Made by a program: the position numbers and the translations under genes
Shown: piece by piece, positions 7,463 through 15,383 of the stretch
Layout of the letters: each line of letters begins with the position of its first letter
Numbering within the stretch: position 1 is the stretch's first letter
The notes under the pieces: generated by a model
The model's input: only the letters and a program-made list of their open reading frames with translations
What the model was told of the DNA's origin: nothing
Database searches by the model: none
Assembly: GCA_018435125.1 (NCBI GenBank)
Contig: JAHDNZ010000070.1
Location: forward strand, 1-35,948
DNA: 35,948 nt
Source of the DNA: Bacillota bacterium
GTDB lineage: Bacteria > Bacillota > DTU065
Direction: 5' to 3'

Positions 7463-7506
7463 GTTGTCACCTCAAAAAACTTTGCTCTCTTTTTGATAGC
7501 TTAGAT

Positions 7507-7953
7507 TTATTTTAACATACACCACATAATCAAAGCATCCTCAGAGGTGTCACTGTAGTATTTTGGTCTAATACCTACCGGAGCAAAACCCATACTTTCA
7601 TAGAGCCTGCGGGCAATAATATTGCTAACCCTTACCTCTAGTGTTGCAGCCCGGCAATTTTCAAAGACAGCCTGTTCCAATAGGGTACTTATTAGTTTTT
7701 TCCCTATTCCTTGGCCTCTATATTCACTTAAAACTGCTAAGTTGGTTATATGAGCCTCATCTACAATCACCCACATACCACCATAGCCTACAATCTTGTC
7801 CTCTTTTTCAGCCACAAAATAGCGCGCCGTGTCATTGATAGATAATTCTACTCCCAGGGCTGCTTTTGACCAAGGGGTAGTAAAAGCCGAACTTTCAATC
7901 ATAGCTAAACTATCTAGATCATCAAAAGAGGCTCTGCGTATTTTCATGAGCAT
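7507..7953 (-). CDS. rimI: RimI-like ribosomal-protein-alanine N-acetyltransferase
   Basis: This 148-residue GNAT protein is predicted to acetylate the N-terminal alanine of ribosomal protein S18 using acetyl-CoA. The acetyl-CoA pyrophosphate loop is visible as EYRGQGIGKKLI (about residues 79-90), with VSNIIARRLYESMGF and a Tyr near the C-terminus as in the family. ATG codons at 7953 and 7947 are both possible; the second is better spaced from AGG. It sits between tsaB and tsaD, the usual Firmicute order. The substrate is inferred from context, since GNAT specificity is hard to read. Confidence 0.9.
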   Translation of the reverse strand: MLMKIRRASFDDLDSLAMIESSAFTTPWSKAALGVELSINDTARYFVAEKEDKIVGYGGMWVIVDEAHITNLAVLSEYRGQGIGKKLISTLLEQAVFENCRAATLEVRVSNIIARRLYESMGFAPVGIRPKYYSDTSEDALIMWCMLK

Positions 7954-7990
7954 TACCTGCCCTTTTTTCTTTCTCTCACCTTAATTATTA

Positions 7991-8665
7991 TTACTCTTTT
8001 TTATTTTCTGCTTCGGATTTGCGCAAATAGTTTGGCACTAAAAGATCAACATCTGCCGGCTTAGACATAAGTGCTCTAAGTGCAATTGTTGCTGGATGCA
8101 AAAAACTGTTGGTGCCTTTTACTATCCGACTAAAGGGAAATTTGGCTTTAATAATACTCTCTGCTGTTAGGGCTCCCTCTCCCACAAAAAAGAGCTTGTC
8201 TGTAGAAGGGATGTCTCCCAAAAACTCATCCAGCGGCATTGCTCTTGAGTCTTTAAAGCAAGTAAGACTATGCCCATCACTTTGCCAGATGGCTGCATAG
8301 ACTTCGTTTCTGCGAGCATTAAGGATAGGGCAGATTAGTCCCTCTAAATAGCCAAGCTGGCTGGCTAGTGCTTCAAGGGTATCTACTTTATATAACGGTA
8401 CCTGTAAACTAAAAGAGAGGGCCTTAGCTGTAGCCAGACCTATTCTAAGACCGGTAAATGAACCGGGGCCATAGGCTATAGCAATGGCCCCCAGATCATT
8501 TACAGTTATCCCAATTCCTTTTAAAACGCTGTCAATAGCGGGTATAACTCGCTCAGAGTGAGTCTTGCGTTCCAGATCCAAAACATACTCACCTAAGATT
8601 TTGTCTCCATCCACTACTGCAGCTCCACCGGTTTTGGTAGAGGTATCTATGGCTAAGCAAAGCAT
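7991..8665 (-). CDS. tsaB: TsaB, t6A biosynthesis scaffold subunit
   Basis: This 224-residue paralogue of TsaD bridges TsaD and TsaE in the threonylcarbamoyl transfer complex. It shows AIDTSTKTGGAAVV at the start and YGPGSFTGLRIGLATAKAL (about 65-83), the family signature. It lacks the HxEGH metal site of TsaD, as expected for the non-catalytic partner. Its start overlaps the end of tsaE by 13 nt, which indicates translational coupling. Confidence 0.96.
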   Translation of the reverse strand: MLCLAIDTSTKTGGAAVVDGDKILGEYVLDLERKTHSERVIPAIDSVLKGIGITVNDLGAIAIAYGPGSFTGLRIGLATAKALSFSLQVPLYKVDTLEALASQLGYLEGLICPILNARRNEVYAAIWQSDGHSLTCFKDSRAMPLDEFLGDIPSTDKLFFVGEGALTAESIIKAKFPFSRIVKGTNSFLHPATIALRALMSKPADVDLLVPNYLRKSEAENKKE

Positions 8666-9120
8666 GTAAATCGCTCCTTGATTTGGCTATAAAGATCCTG
8701 ATAACTCAGACTAGCTAACACTTCAATACTACGTCCGAGTTTATAGGGCAATAGTCGAATTGAAAGTCTCTCCTGGGGTAGATCGCCGCCTAAAAGCTCG
8801 GCCCACTCAATTACGGTAAGGCCATCTCCATAGATATGATCTAAAAGACCTAAATCCAATGCTTCCTTAGGGTCATCCAACCGGTAAAGGTCCCAGTGAT
8901 AAAGAGGGAGTTTTCCTAAATATTCTTGAACAAGGGTAAAGGTAGGACTGGTTACGCTTTTAGGATCAATCTCCAGAGATTTGGCTATTCCCTTTACCAG
9001 ATAGGTCTTACCAGCTCCTAAAGGACCACTGAGGCAAAAAAGGTCGCCTTCTCTTGCTAACTCTCCCAGTATCATACCTGCTCTTAGGGTGTCAGCTTCG
9101 GTTTGCAATGTGAAAATCAT
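8653..9120 (-). CDS. tsaE: TsaE, t6A biosynthesis P-loop ATPase
   Basis: This 155-residue ATPase is needed for multiple turnover of the TsaBD complex. The Walker A motif GPLGAGKT is at about 32-39. The family motifs SPTFTLVQEY and HWDLYRLDDP follow, and IEWAELLGGDLP is the Walker B-like region. Its ATG overlaps the stop of the small upstream gene in an ATGA junction, and its own end overlaps tsaB, so the three genes are translated as a unit. Confidence 0.96.
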   Translation of the reverse strand: MIFTLQTEADTLRAGMILGELAREGDLFCLSGPLGAGKTYLVKGIAKSLEIDPKSVTSPTFTLVQEYLGKLPLYHWDLYRLDDPKEALDLGLLDHIYGDGLTVIEWAELLGGDLPQERLSIRLLPYKLGRSIEVLASLSYQDLYSQIKERFTCFA

Positions 9121-9329
9121 TTATTATTTTTCTCCCCTAGGGATTTATATTGCACATAACAAAAGATACTCATCCCAGCTGTAATTAGTAAAAAAATCAA
9201 ACTGGCACTAAAGCGCTGCAAATAAACAACATCAATTAAAAATACCACCGCAAAAATTGCTAATAAGACACCATTAACTAACCAATAGGTCTTGCCAGGT
9301 TTTTTTAACCCTTGATCTTTTTTAGACAT
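9117..9329 (-). CDS. Small two-TM membrane protein in the tsa operon
   Basis: A 70-residue protein of no family I recognise. A basic N-terminus (about 1-15) is followed by two hydrophobic helices (about 16-34 and 43-59) and a polar, lysine-rich tail, so both ends probably face the cytosol. The start has GGAGGT at good spacing. The stop overlaps the tsaE ATG (ATGA), and the previous gene ends 8 nt before it, so it belongs to the operon. The position suggests a conserved lineage-specific passenger rather than a t6A factor. Confidence 0.7.
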   Translation of the reverse strand: MSKKDQGLKKPGKTYWLVNGVLLAIFAVVFLIDVVYLQRFSASLIFLLITAGMSIFCYVQYKSLGEKNNK

Positions 9330-9337
9330 AGAGTTTA

Positions 9338-10051
9338 TTACCTCCTTCTAGCAAGAGCTGCTTTACACAAAGCCTGAAATGGTTTTAGCATCGTTTCATC
9401 TTTTAGAGCCATCCATTCGGGATGCCACTGTAATCCCAGCACAAAGGTGTATTCTTTGGCTTCAATAGCTTCAATTATATTATCAGGTGCTGTAGCTGAT
9501 ACAATAAATCCAGGTGCAACATCTTTAACCGCTTGATGATGGCTAGAATTAACCCTAAGCTCATTCACACCAAAAATCTCATAAAGAAGAGTGTTACTTC
9601 GCAGTTTAATCTTATGAGTCGGATTATAGAAATTGGCCTCCTGCCCATGCTTTAGTGTTGTTTTTGGCTCGGTATAGATATCCTGATAGAGAGTCCCTCC
9701 GCAAGCTACATTAAGCAGCTGATGTCCTCTACAAATACCTAAAATCGGTAGATCTCTCTCGAAGGCCTTCTCACAGATTTTAAGATCATTTCTATCCCAC
9801 TCTAGGTCTACACTACCTAAAGCGCTTATCGGTTCTTCCCGGTAAAATGCAGGATCCACATCAATACCACCGGGAAATAAAAGCCCGTCGACAGCATTAA
9901 CATAAGACTCGGCGTCTAGTTCGGTAATTGGTAAAAGTAGCGGTACTCCTCCTGAGGAGGCTATGGCATCGGTATAAAGTTTATGTACATACATTGTCTG
10001 TTTATTACCTCGCCATTCTATCCCACATAAAATACCAATAATAGGTTTCAA
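9338..10051 (-). CDS. Class I glutamine amidotransferase-like hydrolase (PuuD/gamma-Glu-GABA hydrolase family)
   Basis: This 237-residue cytosolic enzyme belongs to the Peptidase_C26 family, whose members cleave gamma-glutamyl amides such as gamma-Glu-GABA. The catalytic nucleophile is Cys107 in GICRGHQLLNVACGG, and His210 and Glu212 (LQWHPEW) complete the triad. The oxyanion region is LLFPGGIDVDP (about 57-67). The start is TTG 10051 with GGAAGGG upstream. No putrescine pathway genes lie nearby, so the true substrate is open. It is spaced 8 nt from the next gene in what looks like one operon with tsaE. Confidence 0.88.
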   Translation of the reverse strand: MKPIIGILCGIEWRGNKQTMYVHKLYTDAIASSGGVPLLLPITELDAESYVNAVDGLLFPGGIDVDPAFYREEPISALGSVDLEWDRNDLKICEKAFERDLPILGICRGHQLLNVACGGTLYQDIYTEPKTTLKHGQEANFYNPTHKIKLRSNTLLYEIFGVNELRVNSSHHQAVKDVAPGFIVSATAPDNIIEAIEAKEYTFVLGLQWHPEWMALKDETMLKPFQALCKAALARRR

Positions 10052-10065
10052 TTGAATTCCCTTCC

Positions 10066-10533
10066 TTAAAAGTTTTCTTCTTTTAACTGCAATTTTTCAT
10101 TGGCCGAGTTTTTAATAGCATTAACTTGGTTATTATTAGATAAATCAAGCTCTTCTTCTTGCGTATTAAAGCCCAGGGACAATTTCAAGGCATCTTGAAC
10201 TTGGGCTAATTCCTCCGGTGAGAGTTTACCGATTTTTTCCTTAAGACGAGTTTTGTCTATGGTGCGAACCTGTTCAAGCAAAACCACCGAATCTTTATCC
10301 AGCGGTCCTTCTCGGGCCGCGAGCGGAACATGCGTAGGAAGTCTTGCCCGTTTATGTCTGGATGTTACTGCTGCCACAATTGTGGTTGGACTGTATTTAT
10401 TCCCAGTGTCATTTTGGAGAATTAATACCGGTCTTACTCCGCCCTGTTCCGAACCCACTACAGGATTTAGATTGGCAAAGTAGATCTCGCCTCTTTTAAC
10501 CCTAGGAATTTTTTGGATGCGTTTTTTAGCCAC
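10066..10533 (-). CDS. MazF/PemK-type endoribonuclease toxin, without a visible antitoxin
   Basis: A 155-residue MazF-fold RNase that would cut single-stranded RNA. Core motifs are [26 protein letters not shown] (shown here only as family landmarks [11 protein letters not shown] and [10 protein letters not shown]), then [13 protein letters not shown], and [15 protein letters not shown] with the conserved Q-x-R-T-I-D. I start it at GTG 10533, 6 nt after AAAGGGGGG. After the core (about residue 115) there is an extra polar tail of about 40 residues rich in Glu, Asn and Lys that normal MazF lacks. No MazE-like gene lies upstream: the roughly 400 bp before it are non-coding. It could be the housekeeping NdoA type with its antitoxin elsewhere. 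Confidence 0.88.
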   Translation of the reverse strand: MAKKRIQKIPRVKRGEIYFANLNPVVGSEQGGVRPVLILQNDTGNKYSPTTIVAAVTSRHKRARLPTHVPLAAREGPLDKDSVVLLEQVRTIDKTRLKEKIGKLSPEELAQVQDALKLSLGFNTQEEELDLSNNNQVNAIKNSANEKLQLKEENF

Positions 10534-10782
10534 CTTATTCCCCCCTTTCAAGTCAACCTTATTTATTTTAGTAAACTTGCTAGCCTATGCTTAATAAGCG
10601 CGTGTTAATCAAAAGTACTGCAATATCTTGAAGTTTCCTGCTTTTACAGTAGTATCTACTGGTTTTTCGTTCATTTAACTTTTAATATTTACTTTCTACG
10701 ATAAGATCAGAATTTACCGCCTTTTTAAAAAATACTTTAACATTAAGAGTATTACTCTTTGGACTCATCCTAATGATATGTA

Positions 10783-10815
10783 ATAAAAATGGACGAGTTA
10801 TAACCCCGTCCATTT
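10783..10815 (-). terminator. Terminator downstream of the isomerase gene
   Basis: AAATGGACG (10787-10795) pairs with CGTCCATTT (10807-10815). On the - strand the stem is followed by TTTATTA. It lies about 145 nt after the isomerase stop. Confidence 0.7.
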
Positions 10816-10850
10816 AGCTTAAAAACCATTGAGTTTTAAAACAAACTGGG

Positions 10851-10953
10851 GTTTGCTATCTTAGTAAACATCTTAAGTGCTTAAAAATGTGCCTCTAAAT
10901 TTATATGCTGCAGGTATAGCTTTAGAACGTCCCACAAACAGGGGATAGCAAAC
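10851..10953 (-). ncRNA. Possible structured 3' UTR closed by a 10-bp stem
   Basis: GTTTGCTATC (10851-10860) is the exact reverse complement of GATAGCAAAC (10944-10953). Together they would close an RNA domain of about 100 nt right after the isomerase stop codon. No known RNA family is recognised; chance pairing is possible. Confidence 0.25.
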
Positions 10954-10959
10954 TAACCT

Positions 10960-12012
10960 TTATAATTTCGCCAGTTCTTTTTTCAAATGATCAATAACTT
11001 TTACAGGAGTTGGATCCGCATGATTGAGCATAGCCAAGTACCAACTGACAAAATCCCCAAAATAGATCAGTGAGAACATTCTGGCAATATCACTTACACC
11101 TCGTGAACTCACTTCAGTAATACCATGGACATGAGGTCTAATAATCTCCGAAGTAACCTCAATCCGCTTTTTCATCCTAACATCCTCATTATCTCTAAGG
11201 ATCACTAAATGAATCTCCTGGGTTAACTTGGGGTTTTCCCAGCCAACAGTTTCATTGTGGTTTAGCTCTGAAAAAGCATTCCAGAAAGCAAGATGTTTGC
11301 TATTTTCGTTAATCTGACCTTTCCATCTTGAAGCGACAACACCACGAAAACCATCCGAGCCATAGATAAGAGGAATTCTAGCATAAAGTTTTTTAGCAAG
11401 AGTTTCAGCAAGGTTACCTGGTGTTGCCAGAGATAGTTCTGTTTTCATCTCTTTTAACAGCTTTAAGGTTTCTTCCACAGCCTCATTTTTATCACTAATA
11501 AAACCTAACCTATTAAACACCACTAAAATAGGAAAGAAGGAATACCCCAGAGCTGCTCGGGGTGAGATACCACCGGGAATTAGAATTAAGGGATAGTTGT
11601 TTGCTTTTGCAATCTCAGCAATCTTACCCCCTGTTGTGATACAGAGAATCCTGGCCTTTTTCTCTTTGGCTTCATTTAAGGCCGAAATAGTTTCTTCGGT
11701 ATTACCAGAGTAGCTTGAGGCTATAACCAGGGTCTTTTCGCCCACAAAAGCAGGTAGGTGGTATTCTCTGTTTACAAGCATAGGTATTTTAAGTTCATCT
11801 GCAAAAACTGCTCTAGCTAAATCGCCGCCAATTGCCGAGCCACCCATGCCTAAAAATATTAACGAATTAAATTTTTGAGCTTCCTTTTTTAGATCACCCA
11901 AATCAGCTTTTTTACCTATTTCGACAGCTTCCTGAACTTGAGCTGGAAATGTTTCAATTAATGAAAGCATACCTGTTGGATCAAATCTCTTTACTATCTC
12001 CGGAGTAAACAT
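10960..12012 (-). CDS. Bifunctional phosphoglucose/phosphomannose isomerase
   Basis: This 350-residue SIS-fold enzyme interconverts glucose-6-P, fructose-6-P and mannose-6-P. The first SIS domain shows GMGGSAIGGDLARAVF (about 55-70) and SSYSGNTEETI (phosphosugar binding). The C-terminal bact-PGI_C domain carries LNHNETVGW with the catalytic Glu and the final NHADPTPVKVIDHLKK with the catalytic His. The length fits the short archaeal/bacterial bifunctional type rather than classical GPI (about 450-550 residues). ATG 12012 follows AAAAGGGGGC. Gene context (a DedA gene 30 nt upstream) gives no further hint. Confidence 0.9.
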   Translation of the reverse strand: MFTPEIVKRFDPTGMLSLIETFPAQVQEAVEIGKKADLGDLKKEAQKFNSLIFLGMGGSAIGGDLARAVFADELKIPMLVNREYHLPAFVGEKTLVIASSYSGNTEETISALNEAKEKKARILCITTGGKIAEIAKANNYPLILIPGGISPRAALGYSFFPILVVFNRLGFISDKNEAVEETLKLLKEMKTELSLATPGNLAETLAKKLYARIPLIYGSDGFRGVVASRWKGQINENSKHLAFWNAFSELNHNETVGWENPKLTQEIHLVILRDNEDVRMKKRIEVTSEIIRPHVHGITEVSSRGVSDIARMFSLIYFGDFVSWYLAMLNHADPTPVKVIDHLKKELAKL

Positions 12013-12042
12013 AGACCTGCCCCCTTTTAAATACTACCAACT

Positions 12043-12714
12043 TTAATTTGACTTGGCTTCTTCTGTTTCGCTGTGTTTATCTGCTTGAGCAGCTGCTTTT
12101 TTCTGGCTGCGCCATTTTTGAAAATAGTGCCAGCCGGTAAGGCTAAGAATACACAAAACTATAGCTCCCCAAATAAGGTAGTCGGTGTTAGGGACAATCT
12201 TTTTCAAAACATCAACACCTTGAGCGGTTTTTAACCCCAGCCACAACCAAAACAAAGACCAGATTGTAGCACCTAAGGCGCTAAAGATAGTATATTCCAA
12301 AAGATTGTATTTCAAAAGTCCGGCTGCAATAATAGCCGGCGTTCTAATGGGTCCGAAAAGACGTCCCCAAAAAACAATACTAGAACCTTTTTTAGAAAAT
12401 TTTTCGCTGTAGTTATCAATACCATCTAGGCTTTTGCCAAAGAAACGACATATGCTGCCAATTAGAGGTCTGCCTCCAAAGCAGGCAATCAGATAACCAA
12501 CTAAATTACCTACTAAATTGCCTATCGCTGTTACCAGCCAGGCAGTAAGGAAAGACATCTTCCCCTGAAAAATAAGATAACCCGCAGCAAAGAAAAATAT
12601 TTGAACTGGCCCCGGCATGCCTGTTCCTTCAACAACTAAGCCTAAAAACAGACCCAAGTAGCCATAGACATTCACCATATTTGTAATGTAAGCATTCATA
12701 TTAGCCAAGGACAT
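12043..12714 (-). CDS. DedA-family membrane protein
   Basis: A 223-residue integral membrane protein of the SNARE-associated/DedA family, now thought to flip phospholipids such as undecaprenyl phosphate or phosphatidylethanolamine. Family landmarks are VEGTGMPGPVQIFFFAAGYL (re-entrant loop with conserved Glu and Pro), GNLVGNLVGYLIACFGGRPL and FWGRLFGPIRTPAIIAAG with the two essential Arg. Four or five membrane segments are visible, with a basic C-terminal tail. The start is uncertain: ATG 12714 has AGTAGGG almost touching it, while TTG 12708 is better spaced. Confidence 0.9.
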   Translation of the reverse strand: MSLANMNAYITNMVNVYGYLGLFLGLVVEGTGMPGPVQIFFFAAGYLIFQGKMSFLTAWLVTAIGNLVGNLVGYLIACFGGRPLIGSICRFFGKSLDGIDNYSEKFSKKGSSIVFWGRLFGPIRTPAIIAAGLLKYNLLEYTIFSALGATIWSLFWLWLGLKTAQGVDVLKKIVPNTDYLIWGAIVLCILSLTGWHYFQKWRSQKKAAAQADKHSETEEAKSN

Positions 12715-12751
12715 CCCTACTATCTATGTTTTTGAGTGTTTATCTATGTTT

Positions 12752-12780
12752 AGGATACCTTAATAACTGTTGCTTGTAAA
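12752..12780 (-). promoter_or_regulatory. Promoter of the dedA-isomerase transcript
   Basis: TTTACA (12775-12780) and TATCCT (12752-12757) are spaced by 17 nt on the - strand. The leader contains two copies of TATCTATGTTT (+ strand reading, 12721 and 12741) 20 bp apart. Confidence 0.5.
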
Positions 12781-12892
12781 GTTTACTCAGCTAGAATTGG
12801 CTACAAATAATAGCAACCATTAGCCAGTTTAGTTTTTAGTTGCTAAAAAGCCATAGTTAGCTCTCTAATTGCTAAACTCAGTTTGGGAAACT

Positions 12893-13477
12893 TTATCTGT
12901 TATTTAAATTAAGCCATTTAGATGCCACGGCAACCGGTTTATAATCAAGCATCTTTTCTATAAGTTCGGTTTCATTCCCCGAAACAAGCAGTAACTGTTT
13001 ATTTTCCGGAGGCATAAAGCCTTCGTCACAAGTTTTAACCAGCAGATCTAAAAGCGAGGCAAAAAAATTCTCTGTATTTAAAAGGCCAATTGGTTTTTGA
13101 TGGAGTCCCAGCTGGGCAAAACTAAGGGTCTCAAATAACTCCTCCAAGGTTCCAAGTCCTCCCGGCAGAGCAATAAAGCCATCGGAGAGTTCAAACATTG
13201 TTCGTTTTCTCTCCCGCATGTTTTCTACTTCAATCATTTTAGTTAAATTATGATGAACTATTTCCCGGCCAAAAAGGCCACGTGGGATTACCCCTATAAC
13301 CGAGCCCTGATTTTGCAAAACCTCATTAGCTACTGCTCCCATAAGGCCCACGTTTGAACCACCATAGATTAGCTCCAACCCTTTTTTGGCAATCACTTGC
13401 CCTAGTCTTTTGGCACTTTCTTTATATATTGGCTTAAACCCGATATTAGAACCGGAATAGACACAGATCCTTTCCAT
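12893..13477 (-). CDS. LOG-family nucleotide phosphoribohydrolase (TIGR00730 type)
   Basis: This 194-residue Rossmann-fold protein belongs to the LOG family, once misnamed lysine decarboxylase. Characterised members remove the base from cytokinin or purine nucleoside 5'-monophosphates. The two hallmarks are visible: YGGSNVGLMGAVANEVL (about 39-55) and PGGLGTLEELFE (about 103-114), which form the phosphate-binding and catalytic site; CVYSGSNIGF is the N-terminal strand-loop. ATG 13477 follows GGAGG. It stands alone between the dedA operon and serS. Bacterial substrate and role remain inferred. Confidence 0.9.
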   Translation of the reverse strand: MERICVYSGSNIGFKPIYKESAKRLGQVIAKKGLELIYGGSNVGLMGAVANEVLQNQGSVIGVIPRGLFGREIVHHNLTKMIEVENMRERKRTMFELSDGFIALPGGLGTLEELFETLSFAQLGLHQKPIGLLNTENFFASLLDLLVKTCDEGFMPPENKQLLLVSGNETELIEKMLDYKPVAVASKWLNLNNR

Positions 13478-13730
13478 CTATAGATATACCTCCATAAAAA
13501 AGTATGACCATTAGTTATCTATTATAAAGCATTTGGCCGCTTTTAGTTGTTTTTTTTACTCTGTATTTAAGCATACCCCATTTACGGGTTTTAGATCAAC
13601 TAAGAATTCTTTTATGCCTTAAACCAGTAAAAACAGTTATATTACATCCACCCCCAGAACAAACCCAGGCTTTATAATAAGTGGCATTTCTGCTAAGAAA
13701 GTTCACATTAATTGCTTTTTAGATGATTAC

Positions 13731-15011
13731 CTACATGGTAAGAATCTCTTTTTTGACCCATTTTCTTAAGACCTCAGGAACCAGAACACTACCATCATCC
13801 TGCTGGAACTGTTCTAGTATAGCAGGGAAAAGACGGCTGGTGGCAAGTCCGGAACCATTTAGGGTATGAACAAATTCCAGTTTTTTAGTAGTATTTCGTC
13901 TAAATCTCATTTTGCCTCGTCTGGCCTGGAAGTCCTTAGCATTGGAAACAGAACTAACCTCTTTATAGGTGTTCATGCTGGGCAGCCAAACTTCGATATC
14001 ATAGGTTTTGGCCATGGCAAAAGCGCAGTCTGCAGCAGCTAGCTTACTGACTCTATAATGGAGCCCTAAACCTTGCACGAGTTTTTCCGCCTTTTGGACC
14101 AAATCTTTGAAGGCTGCGTCTGAATCTTCAGGCCTGGTGTATTGGACCATTTCCACCTTGTTAAACTGATGGCCTCGAATCATGCCTTTTTCCTCAGCTC
14201 TATATCCCCCGGCCTCTTTTCGGTAGCAAGGTGTGTAAGCAAAATATTTTTTAGGCAGATCTTCTTCTTTTAAAATCTCGTTGCGGTGGAGATTAACTAG
14301 AGCTGTTTCAGCCGTAGGTAGCATAAACTGGGCAAAACCTCTGCCCTCACTTTCCTTGATAGCAAAAACATCATCTTCAAACTTGGGAAACTGACCTGCG
14401 GTATAACCACACTGATAGGTAAGAATATGGGGAAGCAGAATAAACTCATAGCCATCTTTTAGGTGTTCCTCGATAAAATAGTTCAGCAAAGCCCACTCTA
14501 AAAGAGCGCCTTCTTTTCTGTAGGCCCAAAAGCCGTTTCCACCAAGCTTAACACCTTTTTCATAATCGATAAGCTCCAAATCCTTGGCTAGTTTAAGATG
14601 GTCTTTGGCTTTAGAAGGCAATTCGGGCTTTTTACCCCACTCGCTGATTACCTTATTGTTTTCTTTACCTCCAGGCAAAAGGTCTTTATCCGGCAGGTTA
14701 GGCAGGCTATCCATAAAATTATTTATCTCTACCTCAAGTTCAGCTATTTGGGCATCAAGTTCCTTAATCCTGGCAGAAATTGCTTTTTGCTTAGCTAAAA
14801 CAAGCTGAATATCTTCTTCTTCTTCTTTAAGTTTCGAGATTGCAGCTGAAGCTTTGTTCTTTTCTGCTTTTAATCCTTCTGCTTCGCGCCTCAGTGCACA
14901 CTGCTTTTTATCCCACTCTAAAAACTCGCTAAAATCAACCTCACACAACTTCTTTTTTAGAGCCTTTTGCACCAAGTCAGGATCTTTTCTAATCAGGTTC
15001 AGATCCAACAT
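13731..15011 (-). CDS. serS: Seryl-tRNA synthetase
   Basis: This 426-residue class II synthetase charges tRNA-Ser. Residues about 30-105 are the antiparallel coiled-coil arm that binds the long variable arm of tRNA-Ser. Motif 2 is TPCYRKEAGGYRAEEKGMIRG, with the catalytic Arg and the FNKVEM that follows. Motif 3 is LNGSGLATSRLFPAILEQFQ, which differs from the usual LAVGRTLVAILENYQ but keeps the key Arg. ATG 15011 follows AAGGAGG. Its expression should be under the T-box just upstream. Confidence 0.97.
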   Translation of the reverse strand: MLDLNLIRKDPDLVQKALKKKLCEVDFSEFLEWDKKQCALRREAEGLKAEKNKASAAISKLKEEEEDIQLVLAKQKAISARIKELDAQIAELEVEINNFMDSLPNLPDKDLLPGGKENNKVISEWGKKPELPSKAKDHLKLAKDLELIDYEKGVKLGGNGFWAYRKEGALLEWALLNYFIEEHLKDGYEFILLPHILTYQCGYTAGQFPKFEDDVFAIKESEGRGFAQFMLPTAETALVNLHRNEILKEEDLPKKYFAYTPCYRKEAGGYRAEEKGMIRGHQFNKVEMVQYTRPEDSDAAFKDLVQKAEKLVQGLGLHYRVSKLAAADCAFAMAKTYDIEVWLPSMNTYKEVSSVSNAKDFQARRGKMRFRRNTTKKLEFVHTLNGSGLATSRLFPAILEQFQQDDGSVLVPEVLRKWVKKEILTM

Positions 15012-15072
15012 TTAATAATGCCTCCTTAATAAGTTTAAGAAAACTTAAGGCTTCTATTCATTGCCCTACCTA

Positions 15073-15340
15073 GAAAAAAAACCTCTCGTCTCTATGTTTG
15101 AGACGAGAGGTTTTTCCCGCGTTGCCACTCATATTGCCAAATTTGGCCGCTCTTTAGCGCATTAAGGAACGCCACCCCACTGGTTTTAACAGTAGCTAAG
15201 AAAGTGGAACAACTACCCTTTGGCATCGGTTTACACCCCCACCGACTCTCTTTGGCCTTAAGGCAGTATTTCCTTTCCTCACAGCTTTCTCTGGTAACAG
15301 TTTTATGGCTTCATTTTTACACAGCAAAACTCATCTATCA
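15073..15340 (-). ncRNA. Serine T-box riboswitch upstream of serS
   Basis: On the - strand the conserved T-box sequence GAGTGGCAACGCGGG (around 15117-15131) precedes a strong terminator (arms 15080-15092 and 15099-15111, with a run of T after it). In the TGGCA of the T-box (15123-15127) the variable base is C, which pairs with a G discriminator, as in tRNA-Ser. In Stem I the strand TGTTCCACTTTC, opposite a GTGAGG E-loop-like strand, gives the probable specifier codon UCC followed by A (15206-15208). Uncharged tRNA-Ser would stabilise the antiterminator and switch on serS. Confidence 0.9.
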
Positions 15341-15383
15341 ATAGCACCCTTTACTTTTATCTACTACTTAAGCTTGTAAAGGG

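Larger units (their letters stand above)
10534..10959. other. Intergenic region holding the 3' end of the isomerase transcript
   Basis: I see no gene in these 426 bases. The upper part is the 3' untranslated region of the isomerase, with a 10-bp inverted repeat and a terminator listed separately. The lower part must contain the promoter of the mazF-tsa operon; no convincing -35/-10 pair stood out. Confidence 0.5.
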
